The notes: generated by a model not told the origin, from the letters alone. A stretch of DNA of 64,000 nt from UTCHB3 sp964371075 (GCA_964371075.1 CAYJKN010000006.1:1-64000); one strand, 5' to 3'. Numbered from the stretch's first letter, positions 46,401 to 55,401 are shown. Made by a program: numbers and translations.

Positions 46401-49400
46401 ACTATAAGCAGGTTTACAATCGAGGTAAAGCACCTCGAGTTTATGCCGCTGATCATACAGGATTATTGGATCGTAAAGTCAGGGAAGAACTTGAGTCAGA
46501 CTTTAAGACTCGACCAAAATTTGACTCGAAGAACACCCTGGTAGCAACTTCTACTCTTGAAATGGGTATTGATATTGGCAGTCTCAATTCCCTGATTAAT
46601 ACCTCAATTCCTCCTCTGCCCTCAAATTTTCTTCAAAGAGTTGGCCGGGCCGGCAGGTCAACGGGTTCAGCAATAGTAATCAATTTTGCACCAAACGAAG
46701 CCCACGATCTTTATTATTTTGAAACTCCACTGGAGATGATGGATGGTGAGATTAATACACCGGGATGTTATCTGGATGCAAAAGAGATTATACGACGACA
46801 TTATTTTGCGTATTGCATCGATTCCTGGACAAAAGATGATCCCGGAAAAAATACAATCCCAAATCTTATAAGATTTCTCGGTCTTGAATCTGCTGATCTG
46901 AATAATCCGGAATTCTTTTTGAACAGACTCACTGCTTACATTAAGGCAAACTATTCCTTTCTCTTGAATAGTTATCAAAAAGCTTTCAGAGGAAAAGTTG
47001 ACGAAAATATCTTTAAGGAATTAAATGAAACTATACAAACAAGATATTTCTTTGATTTTCTAAAGAGACCTTTTTTGGACTTAAAAGCCGAGATTGCATC
47101 CTTAAAACAAAAACAGAAGGGAATGAGTGATTACGCAAAATTAAAAAAACTTGACACCACTGATCCCGAATATATCGAATTGCAAAAAGATTTCCGCAAT
47201 ATTTCAGCCTCTTTAATGCTTATTCGAAAACGTAATGTTATTGAGTTTATGATTAATGAAGGGTTACTCCCTAATTATGCCTTCCCCGAAACGGGAGTAA
47301 CACTAAAAGCACAGATCAGTAAAAAAAGAGACGATGATCTGTCAAAATACGATATAAAATCGCTTGAAGTTGTCAGGTCGGCACGAAGCGCACTAAGAGA
47401 ATTTCTACCCGAATGTTCGTTCTATACACAAGGGTATAAATTAGAAATTTCAGGTATTAATATTGTCAGTTGGAAGGAGGATTTTGTTGACTATCGTTTC
47501 TGCTCTGATTGCGATCAGATTGCTGTGGACATTCCACCTGTGGTTGAAAGATGTCCAAAATGTGGAAGCGAAACATGGAAATCACCAAGAAATGTTCATA
47601 AAGCACATCGTCTTAAAGCTGTTACCAGTTTTACTGATGAGAAAGATGCACGTTTGGATGACAGTTCGGAAGAACGAATCAAAAAAATATCCCGCATCAC
47701 GCAACATTTTCAGTTTAACCCATCAGGTTTGCAGGGTTCTTGGGTAATGCAAAGGATTCCTTTCGGAATTGAATATTGTAAGGATGTAAACATTTTTGAA
47801 TTTAATTCCGGTTTACAAGACAGTCGTGTTCTCCCAAATAATAATGTTAGAATTAATGAGGTCGAAGTTCCCAAGCAGGGCTACATTATTTGTAAAAATT
47901 GTGGCAAAGTTACATGTTCTATTTTTGATGAGAAACACGCCCCGATTCTACCCGGAGATTATCATTTTGGGTTCTGCAAAAACAAAACCATACCATACCA
48001 AAATGAAGTGAATGAATTTTTTGAAGAGGTATTCTTCTTCAGAGAAATGGAAACCGAAGCTATCAAAATACTCTTGCCGGTTCAGGAATTTAATACAGAA
48101 GCCTCAATTAAGCTATTCAAAGCCGGGATTACCTTTGGATTAAAAAAATATTTCAGGGGTAAACCTGATCACCTAGCTATCACCGAATATTCAGAGTATA
48201 ACCAGCAAACCAGTAAAAAAGATCAATTTTTAGTAATATACGATACAATACCTGGTGGAACAGGTTATCTTGCCAAACTTTTTGATAAGGATGAATTTAA
48301 TCTTATTCTGAAGCAGGCATTTATAAACATCCGGGACTGTAAATGTCAGTACAATGGAAAAGATGGATGTTACAATTGTATTTTCACTTATGGGAACCAA
48401 TTTGAACGGGAAGAACTAAGCCGGCTAAAAGCCGAAGAGCTTTTTGGCAGAATTATAAGTTCGGCAAATGATTGGGATTATTTACCAAGCGGATTAGGTA
48501 AAATCACGAATTCGGGTAAAATTGAAGAATCTGAGCTGGAAGAAAAATTTGTGAGGGAACTTGCCGTCTACTTTAATAATCCGGCTCGAAAAACACAATT
48601 ATTGACAAAAACAGAAGATGGCGTTACAAAGTATATACTTAAAATTAAGTCCAATGATAAGGAATTGATTTATGAGATTCGACCTCAAGTGGAGCTTGGA
48701 CCTTTGGATGGAGTGAGATATACAACGATCGCTGACTTTATGATCACACCCCTCCTGGTTAAGGAAGGTATTTTTGAAATAAATAGAAGTTTATCCGATT
48801 ATAAACCTATAGCCGTGTACCTCGATGGATATCAATTTCACGCATCTAAAGAGAATAATAGATTCGTTCGGGACATTGAGAAGCGAAAAAGCATCTTCGA
48901 TTCAAATAAATACCATGTTTGGACTCTTACTTGGAAGGATTTGGAATTATTTGATGACCCTTTGGCGGAAAGATCAAATAATGGAAATGACACAATCAGG
49001 GACAAATATGAAGGAGAGATCCCTCCCGGAGTGAAACAGATCATTCGGCAACATCCTTTTTCCCGATCGCTAAAGTCCGAATTGCAGGATTGCAAAAATA
49101 ATTTCCAACGCTTTATATGGTTTTTGGAAAACTATACCGAGAATAACTTGATTGAAAAATTTAAGTATTTGTCATTTCATTTTCAATCAAATTTCCCCCA
49201 AAATTGTCTATCAGAGCTTTTGGCTGAAGAATTTGTAAACACTCCTCACAAAGCATTCGGGGACTTTTTCTCTGCCCCCACCCAGGAGGGGTATTTGTAT
49301 CTCGATTTACTCTCAAAGGATTCTTTTTATGAGTTTAGAATATTACAAAAACTTAAAAGTCTTGAGTACTTGGGGAAATTATATATCAAAGAAAACGAAC

Positions 49401-49789
49401 TTGAGTTGAACAAGAATTCATGGGAGTTGTTTTGGTGTATATTTAACGTCCTTCAATTCGGGTTTGGAAATATTGAGGTAGAATATTTGGACAGGCAAAA
49501 AAGCGACAGTCCCCAATTGGAGCCCTATGCCGAAACCATACTTGATAACTTCGATGAAAAATATCATCCAGTAGTTGAAGAGTTGGTAAAGTCCGGGGTC
49601 TCATTTAATCATGACAATTATTTTCATCTCAAAAATGAGGATAATCAGATAATTGCCGAGGCTTTTTTAGGATTGCAAGATTATAAGATAGTTATCGATC
49701 CACTTGGTGAGATTTCTACCACTAATTTTATTTCAGCGGGATATAAGGTTTATACTCTCGAAAATTTTGATATCAGTAAAATAGAGTGA
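43496..49789 (+). CDS. Giant helicase-DUF1998 protein with nuclease-like C-terminal part (DrmA-DrmB/DruE-like)
   Basis: A 2097-residue protein. The helicase has Walker A TTGTGSGKTEAF (about residues 97-108), DELH (about 232-235) and a C-terminal lobe with STLEMGIDIG and FLQRVGRAGRS (about 1018-1055). Several Cys-x2-Cys pairs (about 483, 579, 926, 1336-1360, 1466) suggest zinc ribbons. The DUF1998 region (about 1525-1655) has YDTIPGGTGYL and DGCYNCIF. Residues about 1680-1820 look like a Vsr/PD-(D/E)XK domain (IADFMI, then AVYLDGYQFH and HVWTLTW). DISARM splits helicase and DUF1998 into DrmA and DrmB; Druantia DruE has both. Here they are fused. Confidence 0.8.
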   Translation: MLTLQQAYEVKASINEYLKATFAFKDQTLNYSFQNFIDGMFKGPYISLKLPFVKADPNEEIPLEIKPNDIPYYHQIEAFKRLTTQGGNNPKPTILTTGTGSGKTEAFLYPLLDYCYQNKDSEGIKVIILYPMNALATDQAKRLANTIHNDERLKNKIRAGLFIGESQDKKKTYPKSMGSENIIENRDEILQSPPDILLTNFKMLDFALMQSRFHNLWRHNFKKSELLKFIVLDELHTYEGAQGSDVANLIRRLKLKLEIPPDQLCPVGTSATIGKGEESKKLLTDFASKVFGEEVSEDAIIEEHRLSLEDFFAGHEQRNFLPTLHMLKGSRLKSGDDFDEFIKNLLNVWGIDPNISQTALSGELKNYQIIKDLIKICNEGIISLDELITRLNRLNKEFAVYQNKDNDDQFFPKEAVVRSILSLISYAKSGDKGRLYPFLYLQIQVWIRELSGFVRVLDRRPLFKWREDILTKDGEKAFPVYFCRECGASGWFAVKHDNKDRFENDINDVYHKFFTHNKNLYLVATYKNENVCIEEYEPTDKLEGYLNIKTLSLTDRGGENTIEVIAYRKLAGNYNLHICPSCNSRNTINIIGQRVATLASVTTSQLLSTDLDPSDEKYRKILAFSNSVQDAAHQAGFLEARNYRFTFRTALQKVVNLLNSPVSLTELQKEFVDYWSTHSDESGENHLEAYYYKFFPADHVADVSIERYKKKPDEFKEEFNNRISWEIVSEFGYNAIIGRTLEKTGSSSTFFNMNTLSAVFSEMKPWMDENVLYGIQEQDFQKFLIIFLQRLRIRGGVDHLYLNKFRTGRSSYYQITQGVNKQHFLMRNFGKNTRLPKFITDQTNVYGVFDLTTIAKGNNWFHGYYKKSFPMMQGNVDLINEFYSKLLETLAMPKIGLFERKEAQGVSNYSLSAHSLYIQKNAIMFECSSCGNRITVAEPNIELIKDAKCIVHRCGGSYQVSSATPTDNYYKQVYNRGKAPRVYAADHTGLLDRKVREELESDFKTRPKFDSKNTLVATSTLEMGIDIGSLNSLINTSIPPLPSNFLQRVGRAGRSTGSAIVINFAPNEAHDLYYFETPLEMMDGEINTPGCYLDAKEIIRRHYFAYCIDSWTKDDPGKNTIPNLIRFLGLESADLNNPEFFLNRLTAYIKANYSFLLNSYQKAFRGKVDENIFKELNETIQTRYFFDFLKRPFLDLKAEIASLKQKQKGMSDYAKLKKLDTTDPEYIELQKDFRNISASLMLIRKRNVIEFMINEGLLPNYAFPETGVTLKAQISKKRDDDLSKYDIKSLEVVRSARSALREFLPECSFYTQGYKLEISGINIVSWKEDFVDYRFCSDCDQIAVDIPPVVERCPKCGSETWKSPRNVHKAHRLKAVTSFTDEKDARLDDSSEERIKKISRITQHFQFNPSGLQGSWVMQRIPFGIEYCKDVNIFEFNSGLQDSRVLPNNNVRINEVEVPKQGYIICKNCGKVTCSIFDEKHAPILPGDYHFGFCKNKTIPYQNEVNEFFEEVFFFREMETEAIKILLPVQEFNTEASIKLFKAGITFGLKKYFRGKPDHLAITEYSEYNQQTSKKDQFLVIYDTIPGGTGYLAKLFDKDEFNLILKQAFINIRDCKCQYNGKDGCYNCIFTYGNQFEREELSRLKAEELFGRIISSANDWDYLPSGLGKITNSGKIEESELEEKFVRELAVYFNNPARKTQLLTKTEDGVTKYILKIKSNDKELIYEIRPQVELGPLDGVRYTTIADFMITPLLVKEGIFEINRSLSDYKPIAVYLDGYQFHASKENNRFVRDIEKRKSIFDSNKYHVWTLTWKDLELFDDPLAERSNNGNDTIRDKYEGEIPPGVKQIIRQHPFSRSLKSELQDCKNNFQRFIWFLENYTENNLIEKFKYLSFHFQSNFPQNCLSELLAEEFVNTPHKAFGDFFSAPTQEGYLYLDLLSKDSFYEFRILQKLKSLEYLGKLYIKENELELNKNSWELFWCIFNVLQFGFGNIEVEYLDRQKSDSPQLEPYAETILDNFDEKYHPVVEELVKSGVSFNHDNYFHLKNEDNQIIAEAFLGLQDYKIVIDPLGEISTTNFISAGYKVYTLENFDISKIE

Positions 49790-49793
49790 AAAA

Positions 49794-51884
49794 ATGAAAC
49801 TGTTTTATTACGACAAATTTTTAGAATCGTACTCCAATCTCCCCAAGCAGATTCAGAAAAAAGTACTGGACTTTGTCCAGAAGTTTCGGCATGACTACAC
49901 TACTTCAGCCATCCATCTTGAGCCGATTGCAGCTTTTAAAGACCCTCAACTACGCACGGCCCGGATCGATCAAAAGTACAGAGCAGTATTGCATGTATCA
50001 GAGAATAATGAAATTTCACACCTCCTGTGGGTGGATAATCACGACGATGCGATGAGATGGGGGGAGAATAAAAAATTAGAGTGGAATTTCAACACCCAAA
50101 CGATTCAGGTTTATGAATCACAACCCTCTACTACTGCTGATCCCTCTAACCTGGATGTAGCTCCCCGAAAAGCCTTCTTTGCCACTTTTTCCGAAGAACA
50201 ACTATTAAGAATTGGAGTTCCTTATCCTTTAGTGCCAAGTGTTATGGCAATTAATAACCTTGATGACCTGGAAAACCTTGAATCATACCTACCACGTCAG
50301 ACATTTGAAAATCTATACTACTTACTCGATGGTGTGTCTTTCGATGAAATAATTAAAGAGATCGATGAAGGTAAAGTCAGTTCTGATTCATTCGATGCTC
50401 AACTAGCATCTCCAAACAATCGCCGCAGTTTCTTCGAGGTGGTTGATGATTCGGATATTGAGGAATTATTGAATGGAGATTTTGCTAAATGGAAAGTGTT
50501 CCTGCACCCTACACAACGAAAAATCGCAGATGGTAATTTTACCGGTTCATACAAAGTTTCCGGTGCGGCCGGTACAGGAAAAACAGTTCTTGCGTTGCAT
50601 CGATTGAAGAATTTGAGCAAATCCTCAAAAAAACCTAACTCAATATTGTTTACAACTTTTACCAAAAGTTTAGTCAATAATCTGAGGGGAGCAATTGCCG
50701 GTTTGGGTGTTGAATTGGAACGGGTGACTCTAACAAACATTCATAATTTTATAGTGGAAAAAGCAAAAAAGGAAGGACTCATTCCGGAAAACATGAAGTT
50801 AATCGATTTCCAGAGTAAAGAAACAAAAGAAAATCTGTGGAAGGAATGTGTGGAATCGATATTGTCGGAATATGACACAGAATTTCTGATGAAGGAATAT
50901 GAGGAGGTCGTATTATTTAACAACGTACAATCACTTGCAGAATATCTAAAAGTCCCCCGAATTGGACTTGAAACCCCTCTGGGAAGGAAAGAACGATTGA
51001 AAGTTTGGAATAATTTGAAACACTTCATAAAGTTGAAAAACTCATTAAATATCTACTATTTGGATGAGATCACCAATCTACTGACAGTACATTACTCAGC
51101 AAAAACGGAAAAGCCTTTTTCTCACATAATCGCCGATGAAATACAGGACTTCTCGAATATAGAACTTCGCCTCCTGCGACAACTGGTACCTGAGAAAGAA
51201 AATGATCTCTTTCTGGTTGGTGATCCTCTTCAAAAGATATACAAAAGGCAACTAAACTTTTCAAAAGCCGGGATTAATATCCGGGGTTTGCGGAGTAAAC
51301 GATTAAAGGTAAATTATCGTACAACTGAAGAAATTAAACGAAGTGCCATCGCGGTTATAAATAAAATTTCTTACGATGATTTTGATGGTAGTATAGAAAG
51401 CAAATCCGGATATGTCTCCATACTTCACGGTGAGAAACCAAAAAACTCTATCTCAAAGACGACCGAAGAAATGAATCAAGAGTTACTGTCAATAATTGAT
51501 CAATCTCTCGAAAACGACCTTGTTAAAGCACATGAAATCTGTATTGCTGTTCGTACCCAAAAGTCCTTATCCGAAGCAAAGAAGTTTTTACATGAGAAGA
51601 AAATAGCATATTTTGATTTGACTGATCAGGTGGGTGACAAGTCAGGAATTGTCCTGTCAACATTTCACAACATTAAAGGTATGGAGTATAAAGTCGTCAT
51701 TCTTTATAATGTAAGTAAAGAGACAGTTCCTTACAAGTTTTATAACTATTCTGCACTAAATGAGTATGATAAAAAAATCAATGATCAAACTGAACGATCG
51801 TTAATCTATGTAGCCATGACCCGTGCAATTCAAAGATTACATATTTTGGGAGTTGGAATAAAATGTGAATTGTTCGAAAATTGA
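49794..51884 (+). CDS. UvrD/Rep-type helicase with RelE-like N-terminal domain
   Basis: A 696-residue fusion. Residues 1-95 (FLESYSNLPKQIQKKVLDFV, then RTARIDQKYRAVLHV) have the fold signature of RelE/ParE toxins. A linker leads to a superfamily 1A helicase: Walker A SGAAGTGKTVLALH (about 257-270), ADEIQDFS (about 447-454), VNYRTTEEIKRSA, and the C-terminal IYVAMTRAIQRLHI. It starts four bases after the giant helicase gene, so belongs to the same operon. A role in unwinding or sensing foreign DNA is inferred. Confidence 0.8.
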   Translation: MKLFYYDKFLESYSNLPKQIQKKVLDFVQKFRHDYTTSAIHLEPIAAFKDPQLRTARIDQKYRAVLHVSENNEISHLLWVDNHDDAMRWGENKKLEWNFNTQTIQVYESQPSTTADPSNLDVAPRKAFFATFSEEQLLRIGVPYPLVPSVMAINNLDDLENLESYLPRQTFENLYYLLDGVSFDEIIKEIDEGKVSSDSFDAQLASPNNRRSFFEVVDDSDIEELLNGDFAKWKVFLHPTQRKIADGNFTGSYKVSGAAGTGKTVLALHRLKNLSKSSKKPNSILFTTFTKSLVNNLRGAIAGLGVELERVTLTNIHNFIVEKAKKEGLIPENMKLIDFQSKETKENLWKECVESILSEYDTEFLMKEYEEVVLFNNVQSLAEYLKVPRIGLETPLGRKERLKVWNNLKHFIKLKNSLNIYYLDEITNLLTVHYSAKTEKPFSHIIADEIQDFSNIELRLLRQLVPEKENDLFLVGDPLQKIYKRQLNFSKAGINIRGLRSKRLKVNYRTTEEIKRSAIAVINKISYDDFDGSIESKSGYVSILHGEKPKNSISKTTEEMNQELLSIIDQSLENDLVKAHEICIAVRTQKSLSEAKKFLHEKKIAYFDLTDQVGDKSGIVLSTFHNIKGMEYKVVILYNVSKETVPYKFYNYSALNEYDKKINDQTERSLIYVAMTRAIQRLHILGVGIKCELFEN

Positions 51885-51920
51885 TGTTGTCTAAATTATT
51901 GTACAAACAATGAGAAAACT

Positions 51921-54695
51921 ATGAGTTATCTAAAAAGAAATTTTAAGTTTCAATTTAAAAAAGAAATCGAAGTGCTAAATGGAGAGGAATTTGAGATTTT
52001 TTGTAAACATTTTATGGAATTTGTTTTAGGGGAGACAATTGAACACAAAGGGCAAAATCTACTTGCAAAACCTGTAAAAAATACTGTGGATTTTTCAAAT
52101 CTTTCTTATAAAATCTCCGGACAGGCGGGTACTGAAAAAGGATATTTTGATGAATTCAGCAAACCGAAATCTGATCTGAAAAAAGCACTTGATCAAAATC
52201 CAAATGTTGAGGAAATCTGGCTAATATCAAATCAGTATGCCGTCACTTCAAGGCTCCCTATACTTCAAAGGGAGATCACTGATTTATCCTTACCGTGTCA
52301 AGTTGAAATATTTGACTCTGAAAGAATAGCGGAAGAACTAATGAGGGGAGCGTATAGACTGGATCTTAAATCAGATTTGTTCACCCGTTTACCTGTCTCC
52401 AAGAATCTCTTGTCTATTTTCCCAAATAATGTTTTTCTTCCTTCAAATGAGGAAAATTATATTTCGAGAATTGATGAGGAAGAGGGAGTAAAACTTCTTC
52501 TTCAAAAAAGGACGCATATTCAAATATATGGATTAAGTGGAAGTGGTAAAACTCAATTAACAATTAGTGTTGCTAATAGCATTAAGTCTGAATATGAAAC
52601 AACTATCTGGCTTGACAGTGCATTCTCTGGCAACAAGACAATTAATTTTGAGGCTGTCCAGCTCGAAAGGTACGAAAAACCGATTAACTTGGCTACCATT
52701 TTGGAAACTTATAAAATATTGTTAATTATTGATAATCAGAATAGTAGTGTTGAATCAATTGTAACTGAATTTATGAATCTTAACAAAAAGGGGTCGAAGT
52801 TGATCTTTACATCTTTAAGGCAATCTTTACCACCCGAGGATGTTTTTCTTGTGAGTGGTGTTTCTGAAAAGGTGGCTGAGGAGATATTAAGAAGTAATGG
52901 GGAGTTACCTGATGAGGAGATACGAAAAAATATTTACAAACACACCGGGAAAAGCCCTTTATTATTGCAAATAATTTGCAAAACGGTATCTAGAAATATT
53001 TATAGCTGGGAGAAGATAGATCAATTATTAAATGAACTTGGAGAAGTGATTGATGATAATAGAAGTATTAAAGTCTCTCAGAGGTTGATTGGTGAATATG
53101 TTGATGTATATAATAAAGAACTGTCGTTTATTAAGTTGGTTAATAATACTAAAATAAACCGTTTATTTGCTAAGGAGTTAATTGGTCAAATTGGAATAGA
53201 TAATTTGATTAATATTGCGTTGGTTGAGTCAGATGATACAAGATACTTAACAATCCATCATATAATTCTGGACTCGATAGATACAGTTTTCTTAGCATTT
53301 GATTTTGATCATTATTTTGGTAAGAAAGTTCATGACTTTCTTTGGAGAAATAAAGATATAAAAGGCATTGACTATTATAATGTTCTGTATCAGCACAGAG
53401 ATATGTTAGATGCGATATTCGTGAATAGCAAAAATGAAGATTTGAGGAGGCTTATTATCTATTCTATTTTGCAAGCTACTAATATTCGCGATAAAATAGA
53501 AATGGACAAGTTATTTGCATTGGCAGGGGAATTTGATGAGTCAAAGGCCAACATCTTTGATTACTTAATTTTAATTGAAAAGATGGAGTATGAATTTTCA
53601 GCCTTACCCTATGAGGGGGATTTTCGTGTTGTATTTGCAGAAAAATGTGTAGTTCGATTAACCAAATTCGAACAAGCGATTAGCGACAGCGAGATATTGC
53701 TTATTATTTACCATCACTCGGCAAAATTCATGTCTAAATGTGACAAGGTGCCTGATGCTATAAGATACTATCAAAGAATTTTGGATCAAAAACCAAGCGA
53801 TCCATTTGTATTATTGCAGCTAATGAGAATATATCAAAAGTTAGAAAATAATGAGCATGAAAGGCGCATCATTTCGCAGATTTTTGGACTCGAGGAAGTT
53901 CCATTGTCGATTTTGCTTGCAACTTATGAGCACATCAGTTCAATTAGATACAGTGATTTACATGAAGAATACATTGATAGTAAAATCGAAAAATTTACTG
54001 AAATAATTACTAGCTCCATTAATGGGGATTATGATCATCCTTACAGGATTCTTGGAGGACTTGCAAAGCACTTATTATACAATTGCCCTACATATTTTGC
54101 TGTTATTGTACAATCTTTACCTATACCCGCAAAACTGGAGAAGAACAAAGAACTTAGTATAAATTATGCGAAGATACTTTCAGCTTACTATATTCTATTG
54201 AAATCCCAAAATGAAGAAAATGAGAGAGGAATAATTGAGGAAGAGAGGAACAGAATCTTTTACATTGCAGAAAAATGTTACCTTGAAGCGATAAAAAATG
54301 ACTTCGATAAAAAGGCTTATATAGAATTGTTAATTGAAGCCCAAACATTTGATAAAGCGCTTGAGATTTGGGAGACTATGTACAAAAAAGATGGGATTTA
54401 TAATTTGCAACTAAAATGTAAAATTTTACGTGGGATGAAGAGGTACGATGAATCATTAGTTGCAATAAATACTACAATAGAAAAGGCTCTAGAAGAGAAA
54501 GTTCATTCATCCCACATGGCTGCTTTCTATCATGACAAAGCCGAAACACTACTCCATATGAACAACCTAGAGTGTATTGACATGTTAGAAATTGCCATTG
54601 ACAAACAGGATAGCGAAATCACTAAAAAATGGTGGAGTGATAAACTTGGAGAATGGCAGAAAAAATTTGGTATTACTCCTGAAGATTTGTCATAG
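51921..54695 (+). CDS. STAND-type NTPase with nuclease-like N-terminus and TPR-like C-terminus
   Basis: A 924-residue protein. The N-terminus (about residues 1-150: NGEEFEIFCKHFMEFVLGE, SYKISGQAG, ALDQNPNVEEIWLISNQ) resembles Mrr-like PD-(D/E)XK nuclease domains, though the usual catalytic Lys is not obvious. The NTPase has Walker A IYGLSGSGKTQL (about 203-214) and Walker B-like ILLIIDNQN (about 267-275). The C-terminal half is helical repeats, probably TPR-like. This is the layout of STAND defence sensors. It follows the island operon after 36 bases and is noticeably more AT-rich, so may be a separately acquired module. Confidence 0.7.
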   Translation: MSYLKRNFKFQFKKEIEVLNGEEFEIFCKHFMEFVLGETIEHKGQNLLAKPVKNTVDFSNLSYKISGQAGTEKGYFDEFSKPKSDLKKALDQNPNVEEIWLISNQYAVTSRLPILQREITDLSLPCQVEIFDSERIAEELMRGAYRLDLKSDLFTRLPVSKNLLSIFPNNVFLPSNEENYISRIDEEEGVKLLLQKRTHIQIYGLSGSGKTQLTISVANSIKSEYETTIWLDSAFSGNKTINFEAVQLERYEKPINLATILETYKILLIIDNQNSSVESIVTEFMNLNKKGSKLIFTSLRQSLPPEDVFLVSGVSEKVAEEILRSNGELPDEEIRKNIYKHTGKSPLLLQIICKTVSRNIYSWEKIDQLLNELGEVIDDNRSIKVSQRLIGEYVDVYNKELSFIKLVNNTKINRLFAKELIGQIGIDNLINIALVESDDTRYLTIHHIILDSIDTVFLAFDFDHYFGKKVHDFLWRNKDIKGIDYYNVLYQHRDMLDAIFVNSKNEDLRRLIIYSILQATNIRDKIEMDKLFALAGEFDESKANIFDYLILIEKMEYEFSALPYEGDFRVVFAEKCVVRLTKFEQAISDSEILLIIYHHSAKFMSKCDKVPDAIRYYQRILDQKPSDPFVLLQLMRIYQKLENNEHERRIISQIFGLEEVPLSILLATYEHISSIRYSDLHEEYIDSKIEKFTEIITSSINGDYDHPYRILGGLAKHLLYNCPTYFAVIVQSLPIPAKLEKNKELSINYAKILSAYYILLKSQNEENERGIIEEERNRIFYIAEKCYLEAIKNDFDKKAYIELLIEAQTFDKALEIWETMYKKDGIYNLQLKCKILRGMKRYDESLVAINTTIEKALEEKVHSSHMAAFYHDKAETLLHMNNLECIDMLEIAIDKQDSEITKKWWSDKLGEWQKKFGITPEDLS

Positions 54696-54797
54696 ACATT
54701 ATTATTTTTCATAAAATAGTGAATCACAATACATATGGGGTCCACTATTTAATCTGTCGTTTTTCCAACGCGATCAAATATCTTATTCAACAGTGAG

Positions 54798-54833
54798 ATT
54801 ATTGGATTACTGCATTATTGAATTATTGCATTA
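54798..54833. repeat. 36-bp AT-rich direct repeat, copy 1
   Basis: Matches 55366-55401 with two mismatches and is built of shorter ATTATTG-type units. It overlaps the stop codon of the SRPBCC gene on the minus strand. It marks the right edge of the defence island. Confidence 0.7.
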
Positions 54834-55268
54834 CCCCTGTTTTTCGGCAAACTCTTTAAATCTTAACATATATTTCATCGATTCTTTTTTGAAATACCAT
54901 GGCATTAAAATCCCCATTAACTTCCAGAAACCTGTCATCTCATAACTGTTGGTTGTTTTGTAAAGGGTTTTATGACCACCCAAAGGAGTAAAGTAGTTTT
55001 TCCCCTCGTGGTAAATTCCTTTTGCTTCATAGGAGGCACTTAATTCATACGGCAGATTTCTTACAGTTATAGTTTCGATAATGTCAACCTCTCTTTTTCC
55101 CATCAGGTATTTTAACCGTGTTTTTGCTCCGGGTTGTCCCTGAGTTCCACTTATTAGTTCAAAACTGACCTGTTCAGGTTGCCAAAATTTAACATTGTTT
55201 GGATTATCAAAGAGTTCTACCACTCTGGAAACGGGAAGATTAATTTCCACTTCAGAATCGAATTTCAT
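54831..55268 (-). CDS. SRPBCC-family protein
   Basis: A 145-residue protein of the START/SRPBCC fold: an N-terminal strand (VEINLPVSRVVELFDNPNN), FWQPEQVSFELISGTQGQPG, and a C-terminal helix (MKYMLRFKEFAEKQG). Such proteins bind small hydrophobic ligands. The start at 55268 (MKFDSEV) has GAGG at a normal distance and is preferred to 55280. It is flanked by two near-identical 36-bp repeats. Confidence 0.75.
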   Translation of the reverse strand: MKFDSEVEINLPVSRVVELFDNPNNVKFWQPEQVSFELISGTQGQPGAKTRLKYLMGKREVDIIETITVRNLPYELSASYEAKGIYHEGKNYFTPLGGHKTLYKTTNSYEMTGFWKLMGILMPWYFKKESMKYMLRFKEFAEKQG

Positions 55269-55365
55269 TATAAACCTCATTGTTGTTGAATGTATTAAAA
55301 ATCGGATAAAGTGCGAAAATACAATAAATGAATTTGTATCCCAAACTTTTCATGAAATTAACCAC

Positions 55366-55401
55366 ATTATTGGATTATTGCATTATTGAATTATTGGATT
55401 A
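55366..55401. repeat. 36-bp AT-rich direct repeat, copy 2
   Basis: Second copy of the repeat at 54798-54833, upstream of the SRPBCC gene. The remaining bases of the 55269-55565 gap show no clear gene or promoter. Confidence 0.7.

Noticed and set aside
35851..54695. BREX system
   Set aside because: No PglZ-like alkaline phosphatase, BrxC-type ATPase or Lon-like protease is present; DUF1998 and SNF2 proteins point to DISARM/Druantia relatives instead.
35851..54695. Defence genes as cargo of the prophage
   Set aside because: They lie beyond the candidate attR and after two terminators; no second tRNA-end copy was seen to their right.
54798..55401. Insertion sequence marked by flanking repeats
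   Set aside because: The enclosed gene is an SRPBCC protein, not a transposase, and there are no terminal inverted repeats.
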